Source of the DNA: an uncultured Collinsella sp.
Lineage (GTDB): Bacteria; Actinomycetota; Coriobacteriia; Coriobacteriales; Coriobacteriaceae
Length of the DNA: 11,477 bases
NCBI GenBank assembly: GCA_900549355.1
Contig: UROA01000061.1
Span: 1-11,477 of the forward strand
Direction of reading: 5' to 3'
Every line of letters starts with the position of its first letter. Within the stretch, counting starts at the first letter, position 1. Under the pieces are notes generated by a model, which did no database searches, was not told the origin of the DNA, and worked only from the letters and a program-made list of their open reading frames with translations. The translations under genes were made by a program, and so were the position numbers. This document shows, in pieces, positions 1-5,738 of this stretch.

Positions 1-51
1 CGTAGCGGGTGGTTTAAAGCTGGCCGCTGCGCGGCCAGCAGACTAAAGTCT
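1..51. repeat. Palindromic intergenic-type element at the left edge
   Basis: Positions 19-39 form a perfect inverted repeat, GCTGGCCGC / GCGGCCAGC around a TGC loop. It is followed by a second small palindrome, AGACT-AA-AGTCT, at 40-51. Left of these, GCGGGTGGTTTAAA (5-18) looks like half of another hairpin whose partner would lie outside the window. Such stacked GC-rich palindromes are typical of dispersed REP-like elements, and on the minus strand the 19-39 stem is followed by TTTAAA, so it could also act as a weak terminator. It coincides with the point where the leftward permease frame stops resembling its family. That it is a mobile or dispersed repeat is inference; the hairpins are seen directly. 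Confidence 0.5.
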
Positions 52-199
52 TGAACCAAAGATGGCCCGCAGTGGCCATCTCGCCAAAGATCGCCTCGGT
101 GGTAAACAACGTACCCAGGCCAACGACGATTCCGGAAAATGCGAAAAGAATTGCAGGCGTGTACATTGCACCGCCGAAACGTTGTATCTTTTGCATCAT
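14..199 (-). pseudogene. N-terminal fragment of a sugar PTS permease EIIC (glucose/alpha-glucoside type), interrupted
   Basis: The 61-residue product begins MMQKIQRFGGAMYTPAILF and runs into a hydrophobic membrane segment (about residues 14-32, AILFAFSGIVVGLG...). This matches the start of EIIC domains of the glucose/maltose/alpha-glucoside PTS family, which import and phosphorylate sugars at the membrane and are normally about 450-530 residues. After HLWFKT the frame enters the palindromic element at 1-51 and ends at TAA (14-16), so the transporter core is missing. The start at 199 is preferred over the longer frame from 250 because a purine-rich GAGAGGGGGA stretch precedes it and homology starts there. 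A second ATG follows immediately. The gene is divergent from the dehydrogenase/GntR unit and shares its operator region, which suggests one regulon. The rest of the gene may lie beyond the window. The exact sugar cannot be told. Confidence 0.6.
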
Positions 200-336
200 G
201 ACGGGGGATCCCCCTCTCTTCATTCGGAGCGACTGCGGTTTTGGCTTCACTCGAGACCGCAGACGCGCCGTTTGCGTGTACCTCGTGCAATAGGACGGGT
301 GGGCCCGTGTCCCCGGCTTCTTGCGCTTCTATTTTT

Positions 337-360
337 ATCATATCACTTATCTAGACAAGT
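337..360 (-). promoter_or_regulatory. Leftward promoter of the PTS gene with overlapping GntR-type operator O1
   Basis: On the minus strand an extended -10, TGaTATGAT, lies at 337-345, with no clear -35. Directly upstream, ACTTATCTAGACAAGT (345-360) is a 16-bp palindrome with one mismatched pair. Its GTCTAGAC-like core matches the operator type of HutC-subfamily GntR repressors; the DasR/YvoA sites have a GGTCTAGACC core. The placement predicts repression by blocking RNA polymerase. The leader from here to the PTS start at 199 is about 130 nt and holds one short hairpin (ACGGG/CCCGT, 295-308). Confidence 0.6.
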
Positions 361-378
361 TAATACGATTTCTATGTT

Positions 379-410
379 CGGTCAGCGGTCGATTATTGAC
401 CGTAAACGGT
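379..410. promoter_or_regulatory. Central inverted repeats of the divergent control region
   Basis: Two further inverted repeats sit between the operators: CGGTCA (379-384) with TGACCG (397-402), and ACCGT-AA-ACGGT (399-410), which overlap. They differ in sequence from the TCTAGA-type operators, so they could be a site for a second regulator such as a catabolite or global factor. A TTGACC at 396-401 with AGTATT 17 bp later could also be a weak second rightward promoter. The role is inference only. Confidence 0.3.
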
Positions 411-475
411 ATAAGTCCAGTATTTTGCCTGCTAAATCCGACATATCTGATGGCTGCAATTTATATTTCTTTTCT

Positions 476-510
476 ACTTGTCTAGATGTGCTTGTCTATA
501 TCTATAGACA
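476..510 (+). promoter_or_regulatory. GntR-type operators O2 and O3
   Basis: The half-site CTTGTCTA occurs twice in direct orientation (477-484 and 491-498). The first lies in ACTTGTCTAGA (476-486), the exact reverse complement of 350-360 in operator O1. The second is the left arm of a perfect 18-bp palindrome, TGTCTATA-TC-TATAGACA (493-510). O3 occupies the spacer between the -35 and -10 boxes of the dehydrogenase promoter. The likely ligand is the HutC-type GntR protein encoded at 1648-2403. Confidence 0.6.
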
Positions 511-520
511 TGCCTATACT
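492..520 (+). promoter_or_regulatory. Rightward promoter of the dehydrogenase-GntR unit
   Basis: TTGTCT (492-497) and TATACT (515-520) are separated by exactly 17 bp and resemble a housekeeping-sigma promoter. Transcription would start near 527, giving a leader of about 30 nt with an AAGGAG ribosome-binding site at 546-551, five bases before the ATG. The palindrome O3 lies inside the promoter, as expected for a repressed gene. Confidence 0.65.
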
Positions 521-556
521 TCATTACAACATTCACCGCCACGTTAAGGAGTCACC

Positions 557-1582
557 ATGAAAAGCGCGGTCTTCTATGGAAAGCACGACCTCAGAGTCGA
601 GGAATCGGCAAAGCCGGCCGTGGGCAGGCGCGACGTTCTGATCAACGTCAAAGCTTGCGGCGTCTGCGGCACCGACGTTCATATCTATGAAGGCGACAAG
701 GGTGCAGCCGACGTTACCCCGCCCACGATCCTTGGTCATGAGTTTGCGGGCGTTGTCGAGGCCGTGGGCAGCGACGTCGCTGGCTTTAAACCGGGCGATC
801 GCGTGTGCATCGACCCAAACCATCCCTGCGGCTGCTGCGAACCCTGCCGCGACGGAATCAACCACTACTGCGAGCATATGACCGGTTACGGCACCACCGT
901 TAACGGCGGCTTTGCCGAGTACTGCTCCGTCGATATGCAGCAAGTCTACAAGTTGGGCGATCACACCAGCTTTGAGCAGGGTGCTATGACCGAGCCCGTC
1001 GCCTGCTGCCTGCACGGCATCGATATGTGCAACATCAAGCCCGGCAGCACAGTTGTCGTTATCGGCGGTGGCATGATCGGTCTGCTCATGATGCAGCTTG
1101 CTAAAAACGCCGGCGCCACCAAGGTTGTCTTGCTCGAGCCTGTCGAAGGCAAGCGCGAGGTTGCGCTCAAACTCGGCGCCGACCTGGCAATTGATTCCAT
1201 CCACGAGGACGTCCCGGCCCGCCTGAAGCAGGAGGGCGTCGGCAACGTCGATGTCGTTATCGAGTGTGTTGGCAAGCCCGTCACCATCGAGCAGGCCATC
1301 CAGATCGCCGGCCACAAGGCTACGGTCATGATGTTCGGCCTCACCAAGCCCGATGAGACAATCACCGTCAAGCCCTTCGAGGTCTTCCAGAAGGAGCTTG
1401 TGCTTACCTCGTCCTACATCAACCCTTATACGCAGCGTCGCGCGCTCGAGCTCATCGACTCTGGCAGGCTCGACGTATCCTCGATGGTCGCCAAGGTGGC
1501 TTCCCTCGACGAACTCGGCGCCATCCTGTCAGACCCAGCTCTGCGTGCCATGGGTAAATATATAATCGACCCCAGCAAGTAA
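557..1582 (+). CDS. Zinc-dependent medium-chain alcohol/polyol dehydrogenase
   Basis: The 341-residue protein is a typical medium-chain dehydrogenase (sorbitol/threonine dehydrogenase-like) that oxidises an alcohol with NAD(P) in the cytosol. Catalytic zinc ligands are visible as Cys37 (in CGVCGTD), His61-Glu62 (GHE) and Glu146 (TEP). The structural zinc site is Cys91, Cys94, Cys97 and Cys105. A Rossmann motif GGGMIG (170-175) follows, and Glu194 at the end of the second strand favours NAD over NADP. Length is normal and nothing is missing. Start: ATG with AAGGAG five bases upstream. It is followed after 65 nt by the GntR regulator; a GCGAGC/GCTCGC hairpin without a T-tract (1599-1624) lies in the gap. 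Divergence from a PTS permease and the shared operators suggest a role in sugar or sugar-alcohol use. The substrate cannot be read from the sequence. Confidence 0.88.
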   Translation: MKSAVFYGKHDLRVEESAKPAVGRRDVLINVKACGVCGTDVHIYEGDKGAADVTPPTILGHEFAGVVEAVGSDVAGFKPGDRVCIDPNHPCGCCEPCRDGINHYCEHMTGYGTTVNGGFAEYCSVDMQQVYKLGDHTSFEQGAMTEPVACCLHGIDMCNIKPGSTVVVIGGGMIGLLMMQLAKNAGATKVVLLEPVEGKREVALKLGADLAIDSIHEDVPARLKQEGVGNVDVVIECVGKPVTIEQAIQIAGHKATVMMFGLTKPDETITVKPFEVFQKELVLTSSYINPYTQRRALELIDSGRLDVSSMVAKVASLDELGAILSDPALRAMGKYIIDPSK

Positions 1583-1647
1583 ATCGATCGACACTTGTGC
1601 GAGCAGTCCTCATCCACCGCTCGCGCACTCAGCTCTAGGAGACCGTC

Positions 1648-2403
1648 ATGGCGCGAGCCATCTTCCAAACCATTTATGACAACGTGAAGCAGTCGATTGA
1701 CGACGGCACATACGCCTATCTAAGCTATCTGCCTTCGGAGACTGAACTCACGCAGCTGTTTGGCTGTTCGCGCATGACGGTCCGTCGCGCCATCTCGATG
1801 CTTGCGGCAGATGGATACGTGCTCCCCCAGCAAGGCAAAGGCATGCGCGTCATTCGCAACATCAGTGACGAGACGAATCGTGGTGGCGGCGGACTCGAGA
1901 CCTTTAAGGAAACCGCAGCTAGCCGAGGCTTTGAGCTCAAAACGGTCACCACTGTCTTTGAGCTCCTCGTCTGTAACAAGGCGCTCTCCAAGATTACCGG
2001 GTTTCCCGAAGGCTGTGAACTCACACGTGCTAAACGCATCCGTTATGCAGACGGACGAGCCGTGTGCTCCGACGACTCCTATTACCTAAGCTCACAGGTA
2101 CCGGGGCTGACACCCGAGATTGTCAACGACTCGATCTATCGTTACCTCGAAGAAGGCCTTGGAATTAAGATTGCCACGGGCAAACGCGATGTAACGATTG
2201 AGCATCCCACGCCCGAGGATACACGCGTACTCGATCTCGACGACTTTAACGCACTCGCCGTTGTACGCGGGCAGACCTACAACGCCGACGGCATCCTTAT
2301 GGAATACACCGAGACAAAGCAGGTTCCCGGGTTCTTTTTGCTCCATGAAACCGTGACGCGCAACGGTACCGGTCGAACCGGCCACCAAAGTAGCATGAAC
2401 TAA
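1648..2403 (+). CDS. GntR-family transcriptional repressor, HutC/UTRA subfamily
   Basis: This 251-residue regulator has an N-terminal winged helix (about residues 5-70, with LPSETELTQLFGCSRMTVRR at 28-47 as the recognition helix region) and the wing QQGKGMRV (61-68). A linker leads to a C-terminal UTRA effector domain (about 85-232), the layout of TreR, DasR and YvoA, which sense sugar phosphates or amino sugars. ATG 1648 has AGGAGA five bases upstream. It is the second gene of the dehydrogenase unit and is closed by the terminator at 2413-2484. The palindromic GTCTAGAC-type sites at 345-360 and 476-510 fit this subfamily, so autoregulation and control of the PTS gene are likely. The inducer is unknown, plausibly a phosphorylated product of the PTS substrate. 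Confidence 0.88.
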   Translation: MARAIFQTIYDNVKQSIDDGTYAYLSYLPSETELTQLFGCSRMTVRRAISMLAADGYVLPQQGKGMRVIRNISDETNRGGGGLETFKETAASRGFELKTVTTVFELLVCNKALSKITGFPEGCELTRAKRIRYADGRAVCSDDSYYLSSQVPGLTPEIVNDSIYRYLEEGLGIKIATGKRDVTIEHPTPEDTRVLDLDDFNALAVVRGQTYNADGILMEYTETKQVPGFFLLHETVTRNGTGRTGHQSSMN

Positions 2404-2412
2404 CCATTTATT

Positions 2413-2484
2413 AGTTGCGGTGGAATAGTTCCTAGAATGGCCAGCTTAAGGGCAAAACAGGAACTATTCCACCGCAACTTTTTT
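2413..2484 (+). terminator. Strong intrinsic terminator after the GntR gene
   Basis: Two 21-base arms, 2413-2433 and 2459-2479, are perfectly complementary; the right arm ends in a run of six T (2479-2484). The loop is 25 nt (2434-2458). This is a rightward rho-independent terminator starting only 10 nt after the GntR stop. The perfect and unusually long stem suggests it may be a member of a dispersed hairpin family. Confidence 0.85.
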
Positions 2485-2515
2485 GGCCGGCGGGGCAACA
2501 CCTGTCCCACCGGCC
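2485..2515. repeat. GC-rich hairpin between convergent genes
   Basis: GGCCGGCGGG (2485-2494) pairs with CCCACCGGCC (2506-2515) apart from one position, with an 11-nt loop. It abuts the T-tract of the preceding terminator and lies 20 bases past the stop of the leftward ferredoxin-like gene. It may end that leftward transcript, although the minus-strand stem is followed by A residues rather than T. Confidence 0.45.
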
Positions 2516-2534
2516 ATCATGTACGCTCTTTTAG

Positions 2535-3788
2535 CTAGTCCGCAAGCTTCTCCACCTGATCGAGCATCTTGCCGAGCTTAGCCTTTGCTTCGGCCTTGGC
2601 CTTCTGGGCCTCTTCGTGGGCTTTGGCCTTTTGCGCAGCCTTTTCCTCGGCCTCGGGATCGACGACAACCAAGTTGGACGCATCGTGTTCAACCAGCTTG
2701 AGCGCATGCTCGGGGCACACCTTGACGCAGGCTCCGCAACCTAGGCAATACGTGGACTCCAACGCAAAGCGGCCGCTTCCCACCAGATCACAGGCAAACG
2801 TGGGGCACACGTTGACGCACTCGCCGCACGACGTGCACTTGTCAAAATCGCACTCCGGCGTGCTCACCTGCATATTCTGGGCAAGCTCGGGATGGTTCTG
2901 CAGTGTCGAGAGCACCAGCTGCCGCCCATGGGTGAGCGAACGGCGACGCTTGGTCGTCGTGGTGCCGCACATGGTGTTGAGCGTGCGCTCCAGCTGGGTA
3001 ATCTGATGGCGATGGGCTTTGAGCTTCTGCGTCACCGAGGCCAGCGCCGCCGTCGCCGGGTTGAGCTTGGTCACCGTCAGGCCCGTGGTGCGGGCAATCT
3101 TTTCCATGTACTCCTTGCGCTCGTACTCGCGGCGCTTATGGCACTTGAGGCTCTTGGGGTCGACCTCCAGGCCCATACCCGTGCCAGACCACTCTTCGGC
3201 CTTCGCAATCGCCTCGCCCAGAATGTCCTCACCGCCGGTGTTGCGGCATTTATCGCACACGCCCAACGGCAGGTACACACTCACGTTGGGATAGTCGGCC
3301 AGTACCGAGAACCAGGTCTCTGCCGTAATATCGCCCACGCAGGCAACGACGACTTCGTTTTCACGCGGCATGCGCTTAAGGGCACGCGTGCAGGTAACGT
3401 AGGCGGTCTCGTGGCTCGTAGCCGCCGAGACAATGTCGTCGTAGACGTTTTTGGGTGCAAGGCGCGGAGAGATGATCGCCTCGGTCGGGCAGGCAGCGGC
3501 GCACAGACCGCACTTGCGGCAGGAGTCGAGGATCTCGATGGCGTCTTCCTCGACCTCAATAGCGTTGACCGGGCACACGTCCATGCACGCGGTGCAGCCG
3601 CTCTTTTCGTTTTTGCAGGTCAGGCACGGAATGGTGTTGCCGCGCGGACGCTCCTTGTAGTCAGCAGGATTCCACTGCGGCACCGACGGATCGAGTGCAT
3701 CGGTCACGCCGCCAAGCGGGTTTTTAAGAAAATCGAAACCTTTGCTGATCTCGATAATGTCATCAAACAGATCGTGTTCCTGCGCCAT
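2535..3788 (-). CDS. Double dicluster 4Fe-4S ferredoxin-type protein
   Basis: This 417-residue cytosolic protein carries two separate 2x[4Fe-4S] ferredoxin modules. Module one uses Cys55/58, 65, 68, 72 and Cys90, 93, 96, 100. Module two uses Cys318, 321, 324, 328 and Cys348, 351, 354, 358, with further Cys313 and Cys333. Both show the CxxCxxCxxxCP pattern; in module one the spacing of the first cluster is widened to C-x6-C-x2-C. Between them (about 125-275) is a non-ferredoxin region with additional cysteines (133, 150, CDKC 178-181, 216, 274). The tail (379-417) is a Lys/Ala/Glu-rich predicted coiled coil. Four clusters suggest an electron relay or redox-partner subunit. No partner enzyme is encoded next to it, so its donor and acceptor are unknown. 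A GGGAGGGG ribosome-binding site lies six bases before the ATG. Confidence 0.8.
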   Translation of the reverse strand: MAQEHDLFDDIIEISKGFDFLKNPLGGVTDALDPSVPQWNPADYKERPRGNTIPCLTCKNEKSGCTACMDVCPVNAIEVEEDAIEILDSCRKCGLCAAACPTEAIISPRLAPKNVYDDIVSAATSHETAYVTCTRALKRMPRENEVVVACVGDITAETWFSVLADYPNVSVYLPLGVCDKCRNTGGEDILGEAIAKAEEWSGTGMGLEVDPKSLKCHKRREYERKEYMEKIARTTGLTVTKLNPATAALASVTQKLKAHRHQITQLERTLNTMCGTTTTKRRRSLTHGRQLVLSTLQNHPELAQNMQVSTPECDFDKCTSCGECVNVCPTFACDLVGSGRFALESTYCLGCGACVKVCPEHALKLVEHDASNLVVVDPEAEEKAAQKAKAHEEAQKAKAEAKAKLGKMLDQVEKLAD

Positions 3789-3857
3789 GCGCGGCCCCTC
3801 CCTGAGCAGTGCAAATAAGCAAGAGATAATGATACGCTATCGGCCCACGCCTCGGGC

Positions 3858-3908
3858 AAATTACACGCGGAGCATCTTTGCGGCAAATAGCCCATGGCCT
3901 ATCGCCGC
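3858..3908 (-). promoter_or_regulatory. Candidate promoter and palindromic operator for the ferredoxin-type gene
   Basis: On the minus strand TTGCCG (3881-3886) and TAATTT (3858-3863) are 17 bp apart and would start transcription about 60 nt before the gene. Overlapping the -35 is the palindrome ATAGCCCATGGCCTAT (3887-3902, one mismatched pair), framed by GCGGC (3880-3884) and GCCGC (3904-3908). It may be an operator, or a hairpin ending the upstream gldA-like transcript, although no T-tract follows. The rest of the 3789-3939 gap shows nothing else. Confidence 0.35.
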
Positions 3909-3939
3909 CTCGATTGCACAAGATCAATCAAGCGCCAAG

Positions 3940-4446
3940 CTATGCCTCGCACATGAGCTGCACGAGCTTCTGTTTGGTCACCTTGGCCTGCTCGTTGGCC
4001 ATATTGCGCTCGTTTCTAAAGACCGCATTTGCAACACCCTGCAAATCGGCATCGGAAATCTCGCTGCACGGACCGTCCATCGAAGCCGCCGTGGGGCATA
4101 CGCACAACGGCAACTCGGCATAAAACGCAACGGCCTTGGCGATATCGAGCATCTTGCCGCCGCCAATGCCCACCACCATGTCGCAATACTCGGCCCGGGC
4201 TTCCTTGGCCATTTCGACAACGGCATCTTCCGTACACGGACCGTTGTAAATCTTAAAGAACGGCTCGCTTAGATCTTCATCCAGAAATCCATCGACGATC
4301 TGCCTGCACAGCCGATCCTCGGTGCCCTGGTCAAACAAGACATAGGCAGCGCAGCCCAACCATGACAAATACCTGCCCTGACGCGAGAGCTCACCCGGCC
4401 CCTGAACATATCGTCCGGGACCGCCATAAACCATGGGAAGCGCCAT
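3940..4446 (-). pseudogene. Shortened glycerol dehydrogenase-like paralogue without metal-binding domain
   Basis: The 168-residue product aligns with the N-terminal NAD-binding half of glycerol dehydrogenase: GRYVQGPGEL near 11-20, the nucleotide loop VGIGGGKMLDIAKAV (92-106) and CPTAASMDGPCS (117-128), where GldA has CPTIASTDAPCS. The family is normally about 365 residues. The whole helical domain with the zinc ligands (Asp, His, His) is absent. The tail after residue 128 includes LQGVANAV, which resembles the last helix of GldA (EMVANAI in the intact neighbour), so an in-frame internal deletion is plausible. The other minus-strand frames show no continuation. AGGGCGGA lies seven bases before the ATG. 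It follows intact gldA beyond a terminator. It is probably catalytically dead, though the open frame leaves a binding or regulatory role possible. Confidence 0.6.
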
Positions 4447-4476
4447 ACGAGAATCCGCCCTTTCATCAACAACAAT

Positions 4477-4507
4477 TGGTGCAAAGCAACCTGACCCCTT
4501 TGCACCA
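4477..4507. repeat. REP-like palindrome between gldA and its shortened paralogue
   Basis: TGGTGCAAAG (4477-4486) and CTTTGCACCA (4498-4507) are perfect 10-bp inverted arms around an 11-nt loop. No T-tract follows on either strand, so it is not a simple terminator. It sits directly beside the gldA terminator and shares the GGGGCAAAG/CTTTGCCCC theme with it. It may be a dispersed palindromic element or a leader hairpin of the downstream frame. Confidence 0.5.
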
Positions 4508-4511
4508 TAGC

Positions 4512-4547
4512 AAAAAGGGGCAAAGCCGTCTGCCGGCTTTGCCCCTT
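4512..4547 (-). terminator. Intrinsic terminator after gldA
   Basis: GGGGCAAAGCCG (4517-4528) pairs perfectly with CGGCTTTGCCCC (4534-4545) around a five-base loop, and two flanking A-T pairs extend the stem. On the minus strand the hairpin is followed by five T residues (4516-4512). It starts 12 bases after the gldA stop and would separate gldA from the shortened paralogue. Confidence 0.85.
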
Positions 4548-4559
4548 CCTTAGCTTGAT

Positions 4560-5660
4560 TTACTCATCCATGAGATAGTAGTGGCCCAGCGCGTCGGCAC
4601 CCAGGATGGCGTTTGCGACCATCTCGGGCGTCACCTCAAACGGCATGTTGCACATGGTGTCATCGGGCGCGCAGGCGGCCTCGGCAACAATCATGGCCTG
4701 CTCGCGCGTAAGCTCGGCAACGCCAAGCTCCTTCATCGTGACCGGCAGGCCCAGCTCAATGCAGAAGCCCAAGACTTCCTCGAGCTTCTCGGTCGGGGCA
4801 TCCTCGAGTACCAGCTGGACGATGGTGCCAAAGGCGACCTTCTCGCCGTGATACATGCCGTGGCACTCGGGCAGCATCGTCAGGCCATTGTGGATGGCAT
4901 GAGCAGCAGCAAGGCCCGAGCTCTCAAAGCCAATGCCAGAAAGCAGCGTATTGGCCTCGATGATATGCTCGACGGCAGGCGTGAGCGCACCCTTCTCCAG
5001 CGCGACCTTGGCCTTGACGCCATCGGCCATAAGCGTCTCGTAGCAGAGCTTGGCGAGCGCCAGACCAGCCATACCGCCCTTGCCGCCGGCGCAAGTGCCA
5101 CCGTCGGCATCGTGCGTCGCCTGGGCCTCAAAGTAGGTTGCGAGCGCATCGCCCATACCGGAAACCGTCAGGCGCACCGGGCTCGCCGCGATAACCGTCG
5201 TATCCATCAGGACAATGTTGGGGTTTGCCTTAAGGAAGAGGTACTTGTCGAACTGGCCGTCATCGGTATAGAGCACCGAAAGCGCCGAACACGGGGCGTC
5301 GGTCGAAGCAATGGTGGGGCAAATGATAACCGGGGACTCCAGGTAATAGGCGACGGCCTTCGCGGTGTCGAGGATCTTGCCGCCACCGACGCCGACGATG
5401 ATGTCGCAACCGTTGTCGCGAGCGAGCGCAACCAGGCGATCGACCTCGCCCTTGGAGCACTCGCCGTTAAAGTCCTCAAACAGCAGCTCGGCCTTAGCCT
5501 CGGCAAAGCCGCCCTCGATCTTGGCACCGACGCGCTTCTTGCCCGAAGGCGTCACGATGACGAGGGCCTTAGCGCCGAGCGGCTCGACATAGGAGCCGAG
5601 CTTGGCGAGCTCGTCCGGACCCTGGATGTACTTGCTGGGGCTATTGAAAATTGCAGCCAT
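4560..5660 (-). CDS. gldA: Glycerol dehydrogenase (NAD-dependent, zinc)
   Basis: The 366-residue protein matches GldA over its full length. It oxidises glycerol to dihydroxyacetone with NAD in the cytosol, the first step of anaerobic glycerol fermentation; the reverse reaction is also possible. Visible are the NAD loop VGVGGGKILDTAKA (90-103), CPTIASTDAPCSALSV (114-129) and the metal ligands Asp171 (GMGDALATYFEA), His254 (AAAHAIHNGL) and His271 (YHGEKVAFG). All key residues are present. The ATG has only a weak ribosome-binding site (GGGA about nine bases upstream), and the terminator of the preceding alcohol dehydrogenase gene ends 16 nt before it. Translation therefore depends on read-through or a promoter hidden within the terminator. 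Gene order alcohol dehydrogenase - gldA suggests joint use in redox balance. Confidence 0.93.
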   Translation of the reverse strand: MAAIFNSPSKYIQGPDELAKLGSYVEPLGAKALVIVTPSGKKRVGAKIEGGFAEAKAELLFEDFNGECSKGEVDRLVALARDNGCDIIVGVGGGKILDTAKAVAYYLESPVIICPTIASTDAPCSALSVLYTDDGQFDKYLFLKANPNIVLMDTTVIAASPVRLTVSGMGDALATYFEAQATHDADGGTCAGGKGGMAGLALAKLCYETLMADGVKAKVALEKGALTPAVEHIIEANTLLSGIGFESSGLAAAHAIHNGLTMLPECHGMYHGEKVAFGTIVQLVLEDAPTEKLEEVLGFCIELGLPVTMKELGVAELTREQAMIVAEAACAPDDTMCNMPFEVTPEMVANAILGADALGHYYLMDE

Positions 5661-5676
5661 AACTATCCCATTCTCT

Positions 5677-5716
5677 AAAAAAGAAAGGGGCTCCGTACGG
5701 ATACGTGCGGAGCCCC
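5677..5716 (-). terminator. Intrinsic terminator between the alcohol dehydrogenase gene and gldA
   Basis: GGGGCTCCG (5687-5695) pairs with CGGAGCCCC (5708-5716), and the stem can extend partly inward. On the minus strand it is followed by TTTCTTTTTT (5686-5677). It ends the alcohol dehydrogenase transcript, yet lies just before the gldA start codon, so it may act as an attenuator for gldA. Confidence 0.85.
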
Positions 5717-5732
5717 TCGTTACGATAACAAG
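5716..5732. promoter_or_regulatory. Short palindrome ahead of gldA
   Basis: CTCGTTACGATAACAAG contains the perfect repeat GTTA-CGA-TAAC (5719-5729) plus matching outer CT/AG bases. It lies between the alcohol dehydrogenase stop and the terminator. It is reminiscent of redox-sensor (Rex) half-sites TTGTTA, but the spacing differs from the known Rex operator. It could be an operator for gldA. Confidence 0.25.
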
Positions 5733-5738
5733 AGTCGA

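Noticed and set aside
533..1315. Long open frame of 260 codons opposite the zinc dehydrogenase
   Set aside because: It is antisense to a gene with full zinc and cofactor motifs, and its low-complexity Ala/Asp-rich product has no recognisable motif; long antisense frames are common in GC-rich coding DNA.
1599..1624. Terminator between the zinc dehydrogenase and the GntR gene
   Set aside because: The GCGAGC/GCTCGC stem is short, the loop is 14 bases and no T-tract follows, so the two genes are treated as one unit.
4581..5678. Open frame of 365 codons opposite gldA
   Set aside because: The gldA frame carries all family motifs; the opposite frame is Arg/Gly/Leu-rich and has no family signature.
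5716..5732. Canonical Rex redox-sensor operator
   Set aside because: The half-sites are TTGTTA-like but the spacer is three bases, unlike the spacing of known Rex sites; kept only as an unspecified palindrome.
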